Of a stretch of DNA of 64,000 bases, positions 1 to 12,578 are shown in pieces (position 1 is the stretch's first letter; every line of letters starts with the position of its first letter). Origin of the DNA: Ananas comosus (Eukaryota; Streptophyta; Magnoliopsida; Poales; Bromeliaceae); contig NC_033635.1 in the NCBI RefSeq assembly GCF_001540865.1, positions 7,747,070 through 7,811,069 on the forward strand, given 5' to 3'. The position numbers and the translations under genes are program-made. The notes below the pieces were generated by a model that saw only the letters and a program-made list of their open reading frames with translations, did no database searches and was not told where the DNA came from.

Positions 1-41
1 ATAATAGAACACTTGTAAAGGTTAAAAGAATACTCTTAATA
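1..41. other. Base-layer flank left of solo LTR S1
   Basis: Short AT-rich stretch ending in TAATA, which is the left target-site duplication of the solo LTR that follows. No coding signal is seen. It is continuous, once the LTRs are removed, with bases 2446-2530 and then 32520 onward. Confidence 0.6.
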
Positions 42-2440
42 TGTCACGGCCCGGGTCCCAGCAGAAGTCCGCCCGGTGCGTGTCCAGACCCGCCATATGT
101 CTACAACATATAAGACATCTACAGCAAAGCGATACATAAAAACAATAATAATGAACATCTAGGAGTATCAGAGCATACAACAACTAGGTTCTAAAATAAG
201 AAGGTAAATAAAGGAGGAACTAATCTACTAACATAAACCATAAAGTAGTACAATATGGAATCCAAATATAAGTACTAACATATCCAAATGGTGGTCTCTA
301 TACATGGATACAAAACTCCCACTCTTTACAAAAAGTACAAAAATAGAGAGAGAACCACCTAAAAGCAACCAAAAACGCTTCTCACTATCTAGCTAGTAGC
401 GACTCCTTTACCGCGATCCCGAGCCTCTCCCGGTACGGCTGGCTCTGAAAGAAAACCACAAAACAGGGGCGTGAGAACTATTAAATAATAGTTCCCAGTG
501 GGCAATTACTGATCTCAGTGAAATGCACCACTAAGCTAAAAAGGCAAAAGTAGTATGTTCAACTATTAAAGGGAAAGAACAACATGTATGTGAAACTTGA
601 AATAAACTTACTAACTACTATGCCTCTAATTTAGCATGAATTTTCATGATATAAATGCTATTCTAACATGAATATGCATAAGTACAACCAACATGATGTC
701 CACAAAGTAACTAGTAAAATGTCATTGTTTACTAATTGTCTAATGCTCAATTTGCATTTTGTTCAATGATATTCTAATCATGTAGGACCTACCCCTGGGT
801 AGTCTGGCTTGCGCCATGCCTAATGGCCCCGTAGTAGTCAACATTCCCACTTTAGGAATGAGCCTCCCCCACGGCATCCCATTTCGGCGTCCAATCCCGC
901 ACGGGCGAGCTTATGTCGCGATGGCTATCTCCGGAGTGCCGGCTTGTGGGAGTGACCCTCACAAGCATGTGCAAATGAGCACAATGGTAAGCAAGCGTAA
1001 ACATCCGTCTCAAGTTCCAATGTCATCACGTCTAAAACATGGTATGAAGCTAGTGACCCAAAGGCCCATCTCTATGTCATCATATAGAAGTTTAATCATT
1101 CACTAGGTTGGATGCCCCTTTATGGCATTTTTGTCTACTATGTCAAGTGTGAGTTCTAAATCCAACAGCATATTATATAAGTGATTTTCTTTGCAAGAAA
1201 CATGATTCCAAACCATATAAGAGAATGCTATTCTCATACATGCTAACAACACATATATCTCTCTCTAGTATATAGAGGTAATTTTCATAAAATATAGCAC
1301 ATACATTTTAAGCATTCCAAACATCTTGTATGCTCTATTTAGCATGAATATGCATGCATTTCTATTTTACGACGTTTAAAAAGTAACATAGGTGGAGTTT
1401 TTCTCATTTCGAAGAAGTCAAACCCACCGAGACTCCTCGTATCCCTTCGTTTGCGCCAACGAAGGTATCCACAACTCTCCTAGCTCCCTAAAGGTAATAT
1501 TAAGAGAGTTAAACGCAACGAACGATCAACCCTACGATCAAACATTAATCACCCCAAGAAAAGGCCAAAATCTCACCTTATAAGGTGAAAATCTCTCTCA
1601 ATCTCCAAATAAGAGTTAGAGTCATTCTAATCCAACCTAAACAAAGGTTCTAACTCAATCTGAGTTCCAAAAGCTTCTAATCAAAAATTTCCATTTTAAA
1701 CCCTAATTTTCATATTCTAGGGTTTCAACCTCAAAAATCCACCAAAGCATGATCCAAATGAAGAATCATAGATACTAACCTCTCTAGAAGCTTCAAACCA
1801 CACAAGAAACCAGCTAGGGTTGAAGATCCTTCCTCTATCAGGCTCCAATCACGAAATCAAAGCTTCTCTATAGGTGGAAATCCAACATGAAGCAAAAAGG
1901 AGCAAAGAGAGGAGATCAAACCAAGCAAAATCCTCAAAAAAAGAGAGAAAATCCAAGGAGAGGAGTCCTACCTAGGCTCTCCACGGTTTAGGGCTCAAAA
2001 GAGCCCTCTACAGGTTGTGGGGGGTTATATAGAATTGTTAAAATATCAAAAACACCCCTAAAAAATAAGCAGTTCGCAGTTTGCACTGCGTACCGGTACA
2101 CGATAAAGAGTACCGGTACCAAACACCGTGTGCGCAAAACCGAGCCTCGGGTTGACAGAAAACGGCACTTGATACCGGTACAAACCCGATGTTGTACCGG
2201 TACTACCACCCATTTCGGTACAAGCTCAATGCTGTACCGGTACTCTGCTCTGCAGAGTCAAATCCGAGAGCAGCCCAATTTCATTCACTTTAGAGGTTTG
2301 GTGCTAAGTTTTAAATCTTGATTCTCGGGATGCGAGCCATAGGTCGGATCACTGTCAACGACCCTCCAGAATATCTGGAAAACTCGAAACACAGATTAAA
2401 CACTCGAACCTTGCAATTTGCAAAGGTCCAATGTGTTACA
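42..2440 (-). mobile_element. Solo LTR S1 (family A, Ty3/gypsy type)
   Basis: Minus-strand LTR of 2,399 bp. On its own strand it starts TGTAACACATTGGACC and ends GGGCCGTGACA, so it has the usual TG...CA ends. Perfect 5-bp duplications TAATA lie at 37-41 and 2441-2445, with no internal domain between, so this is a solo LTR left by LTR-LTR recombination. It is homologous to the LTRs at 3697-8727 and 5127-7551. The small open frames inside (for example 816-1106) also occur in sibling LTRs as partial matches on either strand and are not genes. Confidence 0.95.
2025..2245 (-). promoter_or_regulatory. U3 promoter of S1: ACCGGT palindrome array and TATA box
   Basis: ACCGGT cores at 2092, 2112, 2174, 2196 and 2236, most inside TGTACCGGTACA-like palindromes, plus an inverted repeat of the CCGAG/CTCGG type near 2141-2157. 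On the minus strand these precede a TATATAA box at 2025-2031. This is the layout expected for an LTR U3 enhancer and core promoter. Promoter activity is inferred from position and from recurrence in the other LTRs. Confidence 0.6.
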
Positions 2441-2530
2441 TAATAGGTTTGCATTCCTTCTCTATTGCGAACATGTATCTTGCCCTCATATGTATGCATT
2501 GCAATCTTACTCTATTATACACTGCATGTA
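2441..2530. other. Base-layer sequence between S1 and S2
   Basis: Ninety bases starting with the right TSD of S1 (TAATA) and ending with the left TSD of S2 (ATGTA at 2526-2530). AT-rich with no coding signal. It is the pre-insertion 5' flank of the PMD-Ulp1 gene copy 1, which resumes at 32520. Confidence 0.7.
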
Positions 2531-3696
2531 TGTCACGCCCCGAGCTGCGCAAATTTGGTCTGATTCGGGCCACGTCAACAGACGCCGAACGGACAGGGCC
2601 TCCCCTACCCGCCCAAGGCTCTAGCAACAAGTATAATTAAGCAATCAAACAATGAGATTTGCAATTATACAAGGCTTGCGCGAGGGCAAGCAACAACAAG
2701 AATGGAAGCTCTAATCTACTATAAGCAACCACATACATAATATTTGATTACATTTTAACCAAATACAAGTAAACTAAAACTATTACATTCATTTTACTTT
2801 TATTCATAATTTCTTTACATCATAATCATCCAACCCAAAATACATGATTGTTTACAACTTTTACCTCACTTGATCAACAAAATAAAAGTTGATACATGAA
2901 CAAAAGGAAATGACTATAAATGTAAATACTTCGGTGGTCACTAGCTATGGCGTTATACCCTTGACTCGATCCTCCGTCGCCCCGCTCGCGCTTGGATCTG
3001 TAGGGTTAGTGGTGTGAGAACTACAACGAAGTTTTCAGTGGGTTCGGCCATCGACTCGCCGACTTACCCACTAGGTCTATTTAGGCATAAGTATTTTAAA
3101 GAACGGAAATAGCAAACCATACTAATGCTAATACTATGCCTGCAGAAAAACTGTCAACAGATAGATAATGATATGTATGATGAATATACATGCATGCTCT
3201 TTCCACAATATACCTTGGCTTATACCCAATCATACCGGTTAACCTTGTTAACCCCAAAAACTCACAACTCAAATTTCTATCATTCGGAAAGGCTCTATGC
3301 ACTACCACCCGAGGGACCGTCTTCGGGGACAGCACTCCCCGTGGTGACAATTCCGGAACGCACCGTTTGAGGAGGAGCTACCTCCCTCAAGCCAAGACTC
3401 AATGTGAGTATCAATCCAATCCTCAATTTGAGGACGTATAGCCACTAGCCACAATGCCACTATATAAATTATAGGTTTCAACCTTATCAAATTTGCCACT
3501 CTCTAGGCTACTCTTACCATAATGCCACAATAGGATAAACAATGTTTAACAACTCATTTCTCAATGCCAATCTTGTCTTTATTGTCAATGTCACCTTTAT
3601 TTACTATTATCATAGTCCAAGTCTCACATTCACACAAGTATAGAGTTCCAACATATATGTCTCAATCACTATGTTCATCTACGTTAGAAGCATAAT
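2531..3696 (-). mobile_element. Solo LTR S2, left part (family B)
   Basis: This is the 3' half, in element orientation, of a minus-strand LTR that begins TGTCACGCCCCGAG on the plus strand. It is interrupted at 3696 by composite element E1 and resumes at 31195. Joined length is about 2,486 bp. The outer TSD is ATGTA on both sides (2526-2530 and 32515-32519), so it is a solo LTR. It is homologous to the plus-strand LTR at 40988-47136. Confidence 0.93.
2674..2691 (-). other. Conserved LTR stem-loop (S2 copy)
   Basis: Read on the minus strand: a 6-bp stem GCTTGC/GCAAGC around loop CCTCGC. The same hairpin appears close to the 3' end of LTRs at 9113-9130, 25548-25565, 39236-39253, 46975-46992 and 53023-53040. 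In two of these the stem is GCTTAC/GTAAGC, so pairing is kept. Function is unknown. Confidence 0.6.
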
Positions 3697-3893
3697 TGTA
3701 ACACACTGAACCTTTGCAAATTACGAGGTTCGAATGTTTGATCAGTATTCCGAGCTTTTTCAGATATTCTGGAGGGTCGTTGACAGTGTTCCGACTTATG
3801 GCTCGTATCTCGAGAATTGTAGTATTTTAAGTAGCGCTAAGGTCACCAAAGTGGAGGACTTAGGCTGCTCTCGGATTGCATTTTGCAGGGTTG

Positions 3894-4114
3894 TGTACCA
3901 GTACACCTTGATGGTTCTACCGGTACAGAAAGTGTACCGGTTACACCTTGATGATTGTACCGGTACAAATGAGGATTTCCTGCAAACCCGAGGCTCGGGT
4001 TTGCTGTCTCGCGGGATTTGTAACGGTACACTTTCTCGTGTACCGGTACACAGTGCAGTCCGCAGACTGCGTGAGCTGAGGAGTGTTTTTGCAATTGTGT
4101 CTTATCTATAAATA
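3894..4114 (+). promoter_or_regulatory. U3 promoter of E1: ACCGGT array and TATA box
   Basis: ACCGGT cores at 3919, 3936, 3959 and 4042, with degenerate relatives at about 3897 and 4023, most within the 12-bp palindrome TGTACCGGTACA. An inverted repeat CCCGAG-CTCGGG lies near 3986-3998. A clean TATAAATA box follows at 4107-4114, about 60 bp after the last palindrome. Inferred Pol II promoter of the element. Confidence 0.65.
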
Positions 4115-5126
4115 CCCCCACAGCGCTTAGAAGCTCTTTTGAGCCCTAACCAGTGGAGGAACCAGGTGAGTATCCCCTCCCTTGAGTTTTTCTCCATTTT
4201 TGAGGGTTTATTGCTAGTTTTGATCTCCTCCTCTTTGCTTTTCCTTGCTTCATGTTGGATTCCTCCATGGGAGAAGCTTGGATTTCGGGATTGGAGCTTT
4301 GTGGAGGGAGGATCTTCAACCCTAGTGATTTTGGAGCCTTATTTGGAGCTTTATTTGAGGTTAGTAAGCTTAAATTCCTCTTTGATCCATATTTTAGTAG
4401 GTGTTATTTGTGGAAACCCTAGATTGAGCATATTAGGGTTAGTAATGGGGATTTTTGATTTGAGGCTTTTTTATCTCAATTGCTGGGCTTAGAACCTTTG
4501 TTTATGTTGGTTTAGAAGGTCTCTAACTCCCATTTGGAGATCGAGAGAGTTTCCTTCGCATTCGGTGAGTTTTCGCCCTTTTACTTGAGTTTGTTAATGA
4601 TCGATCTTAGGATTGTTCGTAACGTTCGTGTATCTCTCTTTTCCTTACCTTTAGGGTGCTAGGAGAATAGTAGGCAACTTCATTCGGCGAAACGAAGGGT
4701 TGCAAGAGTCGCGGTGGGTTTGACTTCATGGAATAGGGGAGAAATGTCTCCTATGTGATTTGTACTTGTCGTTTCATCGAAATGCATGCATATTCATTCT
4801 AGATAGAATTTTTATGAATTTTAGAATACTTAAAATGCATGTGTTATGTATCATGAAAATTCAACTCTATATAGTAGAGCCATATGTGTATTATGCATGC
4901 ATGTGAAAAGTATTCTTATTGCAAGTTGGAAATATGTCTCATGTGAGAAAAATGACTAGAATTATGTACTTTTGAATATAAAACTCATATTTGGACTTAG
5001 CAGATAAAAGTACCATAAAGGGACACCCGAACTAGTAAACTGTGAAACTGCAACATAGAGACATAGTGATAGGCCATTGTGACATCGACTATATTCCATG
5101 TTTTAGATATGATGACATAGTGATAG

Positions 5127-7551
5127 TGTAACACACTGGACCTTTGCAAATTGCGAGATTCGAGTGTTTGAGCAGTGTTCCGAACTTTTCCAAATATTCT
5201 GGAAGGTCGTTGACATTGTTCCGACCTATAGCTCGTATCCCGAGAATTGTAGTATTTAAAGTAGCGCTAAGTTCACCAAAGCGATGGACTTAGGCTTCTC
5301 TCGAGTTGCAGTTTGCTGGGCAGTGTACCGGTACACCTTGATGGTTGTATCGGTACAGAAAGTGTACCGGTGACAACTCGATGGTTGTATCGGTACAAAT
5401 GGGTTTTTTGCCAACCCGAGCCTCGGGTTCGCCCGTACACTGGATTTGTACCGGTACACTTTCCCGTGTAAGGATACACTTTACAGAAAAGGCTGTTTTT
5501 GTTGGGGGTTGTATTAGCAATTGTTGCAAACTCTATATAATCCACCCCAGCCCCCTTAGAGAGCTCTTTTGAGTCCTAACCTGTGGAGATCAAGGTGAGC
5601 CTTCTCCTTTTTGATTTCTCCTCCATTTTTTATAGATTTTAGCAAGTTTTGATCTCCTCCTCTTTGCTTTTCCTTCCTTCTTGTTGGATTCCACCATGGG
5701 AGAAGCTTGGGTTTCGGGATTGGAGCTTGATAGAGGATCAATCTTCAACCCTAAATCACTTTGAGCTTTGTTTGGAGCTTCCCTTGAGGTTAGTATCATG
5801 GTTCTTCATTTAGATTCATGATTTGGAGGATTTCTTGTAGAATGAGCATATTAGGGTTAGTAATGGGGATTTTTGATTTGAGGCTTTTTGATTTCAATTG
5901 ATCTTATTTGAAATTTTGTTTAGGTTAGATTTGAGGGCCTCTAACTCTCTTTTTGAGATCGAGAGAGGTTTCTTCGCATTCGGTGAGTTTTCTACACCTT
6001 TACTTGAGTTGCTTAATGTTTGAGCAATAGGTTGTTCGTAACGTTCGTATATCTCTCTTTCTATACATTTAGGGTGTTAGAAGAGTAGTGGGCAACCTCG
6101 TTCGGTGAAACGAAGGGTTGCGAGAGTCACGGTGGGTGTGACTTCATGAAATAAGGGAGAAATGTCTCCTATGTGTTTTATACTTGTCGTATCATCGAGA
6201 TGCATGCATATTCATGCTAGATAGAATTTTTATGAAATTAAGAATACTTAAAATGCATGTGCTATGTATCATGAAAATTCAACTCTATATAGTAGAGCCT
6301 TATGTGGATTATACATGTATGTGAGTAGTATTCTTTCTTGTGGATTGAAAACATGTCTCATATGATGGAAAGGACTCGAATTATGTATTTCTGAATACTA
6401 AACTCATGCTTGGACTTAGTGGATAAAAGTGCCATAAAGGGGCACCCGACTTAGTAAACTGTGAAATTGCAACATAGAGACATAGTGATAGGCCATTTGG
6501 ACATCGACTATATTCCATATTTTAGACATGATGACATAGTGATAGGCCTTTGAGATATTGCCACATTCCATATTTTAGACATGATGACTTGAGACTCGAG
6601 ACGGACTTTTACACTTACTTGCCATTGTGCTCATTCGCACATACTTGTGAGGGTCGCTCCCCACAAGCCGGCACTCCAGAGATAGCCATCGCGACGCACG
6701 CTCGCCAGTGCGGGATTGGGCGCAAAATGGGATGCCGTAGGGGAGGCTCATTCCTAGAGTAGGAGTATTGACTACCACGGGATCATTAGACACGGCGCAG
6801 GCCGAACTACCCATGGGTAGGTCCTACAGGATTAGAACATTGGTGACTTAGTATACCGAGAGGTCGTTGACTAGAATAGTAAACAATGACATGTTACTAT
6901 TTTGCTTGTGAACATTATGTTGGTTACACTCATGTACATTCATGTTATAGTAGCTTTATTACTTATACAAATTCATGCTAAGTACAGATATCATGTTATT
7001 GTAAGCTTTCATGCTAGTAGCTTATGGTTTATTTCATACTTGTACTTACCCTTTCAGCTTTTGAGCCTAGTGGCGCATTTCACTTAAGTCAGTGATTTTC
7101 CACTGGGAACTATTATTTAATAGTTCTCACGCCCTCTATTTTATGATTTTCTTTCAGAGCCTTCAGCACCGGTGGAGGCGCGGGATCGCGGTAAGGGGGT
7201 CGCATAGCTAGTTAGCGGGGAGCTTGCTTTTACTCTTAGGTGGTTTACTCCTTTTTGTATTTGTTGAGAGGGAGAGTTTTGTTACCATGTATAGAGACCA
7301 CCTTGTATTATTTTTAGTATTTGTATTTTGGATTTCTGATGTACTACCTTATGGTTTTATTTAGTGGATGTTTAGCCTCCTGTTTACCTTGCCTTGTTGT
7401 AGAATCTAGTTGTACTTTGCTCTGATACTTCTAGATGTCTTTCTACTATTGTTTTATTTACCGTTTTATTGTAGACGCCTTATATGTTTTAGACGTATGG
7501 CGGGTCTGGACACGTATCGGACGGGCTTCCGCTGGATCCCGGGGTGTAACA
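5127..7551 (+). mobile_element. Solo LTR S3 (family A) inside the E1 5' LTR
   Basis: A 2,425-bp LTR starting TGTAACACACTGGACC and ending CCGGGGTGTAACA, with perfect TSD GATAG at 5122-5126 and 7552-7556. It is the same family as its host LTR. It landed in a 54-bp repeat unit whose own start is GATAGGCC. No internal domain is present, so it is a solo LTR. Confidence 0.95.
5324..5540 (+). promoter_or_regulatory. U3 promoter of S3: five ACCGGT-type palindromes and TATA box
   Basis: Palindromes at 5324-5335, 5346-5357, 5363-5375, 5386-5397 and 5447-5458. The first and last are perfect TGTACCGGTACA, two read TGTATCGGTACA, and one has a one-base insertion. An inverted repeat AACCCGAG-CTCGGGTT lies at 5413-5429. 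TATATAA follows at 5534-5540. This is the cleanest view of the cassette in the window. Confidence 0.65.
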
Positions 7552-7757
7552 GATAGGCCATTGAGATACTTGCTATATTCTATGTTTTAGACATGATGAC
7601 ATAGTGATAGGCCATTGAGATACTTGCTACATTCCATGTTTTAGACATGATGACATAGTGATAGGCCATTGAGATACTTGATACATTCCATATTTTAGAC
7701 ATGATGATATAGTGATAGGCCATTGAGATACTTGCTACATTTCATGTTTTAGACATG
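7552..7757 (+). repeat. 54-bp minisatellite in the E1 5' LTR
   Basis: About four head-to-tail copies of a 54-bp unit beginning GATAGGCCATTGAGATACTT. A further copy precedes the S3 insertion at about 5070-5126. The 3' LTR has about three copies (30386-30548), and S3 itself has one or two near 6490-6590. Copy number therefore differs between LTRs of one element, as expected for slippage or unequal exchange. Confidence 0.85.
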
Positions 7758-8735
7758 ATGACTTGGGACTTAAGACGAACTTTTGCGCTTGCTTGCCATT
7801 GTGCTCATTCGCATATACTTGTGATGGTCGCTTCCCACAAGCCGGCACTCCGGAGATAGCCATCGCGACACATGCTCGCCCGTGCGGGATTGGGTGCCGA
7901 AATGGGATGCCGTGGAGAAGGCTCATTCCTAGAGTGGGGATGTTGACTACCACTGGGCCATTAGGCACGGCGTAGGCCGGACTACACACGGGTAGGTCCT
8001 ACATGATTGAAACACTGGTGACTTAGCATACCGAGAGGACATTGACTAGAATAGTAAACAATGACATTTTACTATTTAGCTTGTAGACATTATGTTAGTT
8101 ATACTCTTGTACATTCATTTTACAGTAGCTTTATTACTTATGCAAATTCATGCTAAGTAGAGATATCATGTTATCGCAAGCTTTCATATTAGTTGTTTAT
8201 GGTTCATATCATACTTGTGCTTATCCTTTCAGCTTTTCGGCCTAGTGGTGTATTTCACTTAAGTCAGTAATTGCCCACTGGGAACTATTATTTAATAGTT
8301 CTCACGCCCTCTGCTTTACGATTTTCTTTCAGAGTCTTCAGCACCGGTGGAGGCACGGGATCGCGGCAAGGGGGTCGCATAACTAGATAGCGGAGCTTAC
8401 TATTGCTCTTATGTGGCTTACTCTCTTCTTGTTTGCTGTAGAGAGAGTGAGAGGGTTTGGTACCATGTATAGAGACCACCATTGTATTACTCTTAGCACT
8501 TGTATGTGAATTTTGGATGTACTACTTTATGATTTTATTTTGGTGGAATTTAGTCTCTTGTCTACTCTTTTGTTGTAGAATCTAGTTGTACTACACTCTG
8601 ATACTCCTAGATATCCTTCTTCTATTGCTTTATTTATTGTTTTATTGTAGACGCCTTATATGTTTTAGTCGTATGGCGGGTCTGGGCATGCACCGGGCGG
8701 GCCTCCACTGGGTCCCGAGTCGTGACAGATTAATT

Positions 8736-8749
8736 TGGTATCAGAGCCT
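8736..8749 (+). other. Primer-binding site of E1
   Basis: TGGTATCAGAGCCT begins eight bases after the end of the 5' LTR (8727). TGGTATCAGAGC is complementary to the 3' end of plant initiator-methionine tRNA, the usual primer of plant Ty3/gypsy elements. This fixes the LTR end and the plus-strand orientation of E1. Confidence 0.9.
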
Positions 8750-8961
8750 AGGGTTGAGTCTTAGTGGACCTAGTAAACCTTAGGCCAGTTGGACTATATG
8801 AATTAGACTCGTGAGAGACGAGGTCTATTTGATTTGTAAGTGAAAGTATCATGAGTGGGTTTCCTTGATAACTCTAAAATGTAGAGTTGAACCGAAATGT
8901 ATAGCATCTAACTTCGCGGAGGGTTACGTTAGCGGCCGACAACGTAACATCGGAGGTTAGT

Positions 8962-11900
8962 TGTCACGTCCCGCTATCGCCAATTTGGTCGATCCAGGCC
9001 CGTACACAGACGCCGAACGAACAGCACCTCCTCTGTTCGTCCAAGGCTAAACCACAACGAGTACATGTATAAAGAAATAAACAATTCCCAAGATCACATT
9101 TCAGTATACATGGCTTGCACGAAGGCAAGCAACAATCACAAGTGATAGTAAAGCTAGCTAAACATGAAAATCACTGTAATTTAAAACTTTCAAACTGAAC
9201 TTTGCATAACTGAGTATGAAAGCATTTAGTTATTTACATATTCTATAATACATTCATTTACATGTCTCTGTACATCAAACTAGATGATACATGAAGCCAA
9301 AATGGTAAACTACTAGAACTCTGGTGTCAGCTAGCTAAGCTGCGGGGCCCTTGCCGCGATCCATGGCCACAACGCTCGCACTGGAACCTGTATGGTTAGT
9401 GGTGTGAGAACTACAAGAAAGTTCCCAGTGGGTTCGGCCACCGACCTCGCCGACTCACCCACTAGGTCTATTCAGGCATATGTAGGCAAGAAAAGTAACA
9501 CAGATAGTAACCAACTGTACATGTAACTACTACAATGCCTGTACAAGCTGAAAGAAAGCAATATAGGAAAACTGTAAATATGCATGTATGCTTTTTACTG
9601 AATTTACTCAATTCATTGGTTAACCCTTTTGGTTAACAATCACTCACTGACACTATCCCAAATATCGGGGAGACGCAACCTGCACCCGACGGGACTGTCA
9701 ACTGGGGGAGACGCAACCTCCTGGTCCAGTAAAGATGACTACTCCGGAGCTCATCGTCCAAGGGGGAGCGACCCCACTTGAACCAAACAAATGTGAGTAT
9801 GATCTGATCCCCCTTTTAGAGGATTCAACTGACAAACACTGTCACACTTTACTCTAACTAGTTCTTTATACTAGTTTCACAATTCCATCTTTCGATGCTA
9901 ACCAAATCTCTAGTTGAATGTCACCAAGTTTACTATTGCTATAGTCCATACCTTCATAGGGTTCCATGTTCACACTCTAAGTTCACATTTTCTCAACATT
10001 GATAAACATTCACATATTCAAATATCACTTTCATAATATCACTACCCTGTGATGCATGAATACAAGTAATATGCTCAATGGAAAACCATAGACATAAAAG
10101 GTGATTCAAAGACTTCGGATAGCACCACCCACCTGTAGTGGTGTCAATCAACAGAGATCAATGTCTCGGAGTGCGTCGACAACTAGTACTCGCGACTCAG
10201 TGCCAATCGAACTAGAACGGTCTCTACCGTAATTAGCGAGCGCGTCGACCTGTCGAAAAGTCAATTTAGACTTTCGAGCATGTTTAACTTTCATGTATAA
10301 AGGATTAAAAGAGATTAAACTGACATCATAGTCATTTTTAGCAAAACTTGCATTTCCAGTCCAATTAATCTCAAATCATAATATCAATTTAACCCTCACT
10401 AATTCGCTTCAGTTCTGATCAGCAACCAATCTCTATGCTGAATTATTTGCTGAAATCTGCTCCGATGCTCTCATTTCAGCACATGAGAATCAGTTTCTTT
10501 TTATGATTCCATTAACCACTACATATCCTAGCTTAATTCCTTTACAGCTATAATTAATTCTAAGCTAAGGGGTAAGTTATTTACCTCAATTTAGAGCTCC
10601 TCCCGACTTGTTTTCAGCTTTTACTAAAATCTGTCTCATGCTGAAATTTTGCGTAGTGCTGAAATTCCAGCACCACACCCTCTCCTTTACAGCTTACTAC
10701 AAGTATGAAACAAAGACTTGTTTTGTTCACACTCCTTTAAAGTAATTCTAGACCGCTTAACTCAGGAAATAAGTATCCATCTCACCTAAATTCCAAGCTC
10801 CAAATTCGTTGCAGCTTGAATTACCAAAGAAGCTCCACAGCAGGAATCTCTAAGGCTGAAATTCTGCACTATGTGCAGAATTTCAGCACTACTTCTTCTC
10901 CTTGTGCAGCCCCCTACAAGCATATAGCAACTAGTTTTACTTCTACAAATACATCAATTGTTCCCTTTAAACCCATTCTACAATAATTCCTAACAATTTA
11001 ATCAGGAATTGATCAACAATTTACCTTACCTTGATTTAGTTACTTCTTCAATTCTATTCAGCTTTTACTATCTCAAAAGCCTCAAATCTCCATTTGCAAT
11101 CTAAAATTTCAGCAGCAATGAATCCTTTTATGGATCAATTCTCTTTCAGCTCCAATCTGAAATTTCAGCAAGAAACTCTTAATTGGATCCATTCTAAAGT
11201 AAGTACTTTGATTGTAATCCACTATAGAATGAACTTACATTAATTTGATGCTGAAATAGTTTGCTCACTGCATCAAATAATCCTCCCCTTCATTTCGGCA
11301 ACACCATCCACACCAATCCATCAAGCTGCCAGCACCAAAAGTTCATATAAACATCTTTTCCTAGTTAACTTTTCTAAGCATAAATACTAATCAAGATTAC
11401 CTTGATTAGATGTTGTTTCAGATGATTTAGCAACTCCAATTAGCTCTTCTCTGCTGAAACCTCCAACTTGAAGGTTTAATTCAGCTTGCTTCCAGGACAG
11501 CATGCACTAGCAGTAAGGACTCCCAATTTAGATCACTTCGAAGGCAATTAACTCAACTTAAAATTAAGTATTAATCAACCTACCTTAATTAGAGACCTTC
11601 CCCAGGTTACTTTCAGCTTTGAAGGCCTTCTCTGCTGCTCGAACAGCACCAACAATTTCAGCTTTGCATTCTTCAGCTGTAGCCCCAACTCGGCAGCTCC
11701 ACAAGCTTAATTTAGATGCTCTAGTCAAGTGGTTCAGCAATTCCAACAACAGAAATTCCTGTCTGCATCAGATTTTCTTCTCAGCTCACAACCCTCCAAG
11801 CTGCCAACTCCAATATCCCCTCAACCCTCTCTTTACGTAGAGAGAAAAGGGATAAGAAAAGAGATAAAGAAGAGAGGGAAATGAGAATTCTGCTTTAGAC

Positions 11901-12427
11901 AGGTGTAATTCCACTAGGGTGAGATGATAAGTCCAGAAAATACAGCTTAGCCCCTGAAATTTGCAAAAGTGCATTGCAACCTGCAGATTTACATTTCAGT
12001 CCCTGAAGGTTACAATTCAGTCCAGCAGTCTCGCAATTTAGTCCCTGCACTAACTAAAATCTGGCAGCAGTTACTTTAAAGCCTATTTCACTTATCCAAC
12101 TTGCTTCGAACACCTATTATCACTTTCAAATTATGCCAAATGAACTTCCCAAGCTACCAAATTAATTTGATAACATCTATTTCTCAGATTTGCATCAATT
12201 TGATCATTTTGGATCCAATTAACTAGAATTTCAGCACTCAAGTAACAATGGCAATTGGAGTTCTTTGTCACTTCAATTCCATTCGAGCCTACTCATACAC
12301 TTCCAAAACGTGTCAATTGATGTTCTCAAGCTTCTAATTAAGTTTAGAAACCCTTAATTTCCATTTTAGCATTATTGTGATCACTTTAATCACAATTAGC
12401 TTCTAATCAAATTTTCAATCTATTACA
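8962..12427 (-). mobile_element. Solo LTR S4 (family C) in the E1 leader
   Basis: Minus-strand LTR of 3,466 bp. The plus-strand ends are TGTCACGTCCCGC and CTATTACA. Perfect TSD TTAGT at 8957-8961 and 12428-12432. It interrupts the untranslated leader between the E1 primer site and gag. The inside is AT-rich with many short motifs of the CTGAAATTTCAGC kind and no convincing coding sequence. It carries the conserved stem-loop at 9113-9130, here with loop CTTCGT on the minus strand. Confidence 0.93.
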
Positions 12428-12578
12428 TTAGTAGTAATGGACACTTCCTTACTTTCGCATGATTTGGGTATTGGTTAGTTGAGCGCGGTTGCAATAGCGT
12501 CGGTTTTATTAACTTATGCTTTATGATATTGTAGTGACGTTGCCGACTACACGCTCCAAGTCTGTTGGAGCGGACAAC

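Larger units (their letters stand above)
3697..8727 (+). mobile_element. 5' LTR of E1 (family A), interrupted by S3
   Basis: Begins TGTAACACAC and ends GTCGTGACA directly before the primer site. Without nested S3 (5127-7551) and its extra TSD it is about 2.6 kb. The LTR carries the ACCGGT array and TATA box near 3.9-4.1 kb and a 54-bp minisatellite around the S3 insertion point. Its partner is the truncated 3' LTR at 29662-31189, which additionally lacks about 310 bp at 30669. Confidence 0.93.

Noticed and set aside
3734..4492. Reading frames of 117-125 codons
   Set aside because: They run across the ACCGGT promoter array and TATA box of an LTR, and matching stretches in sibling LTRs are not kept open.
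8736..8749. A tRNA gene fragment
   Set aside because: Only the 12-14 bases matching the tRNA 3' end are present, at the exact position of a primer-binding site, with no tRNA body.
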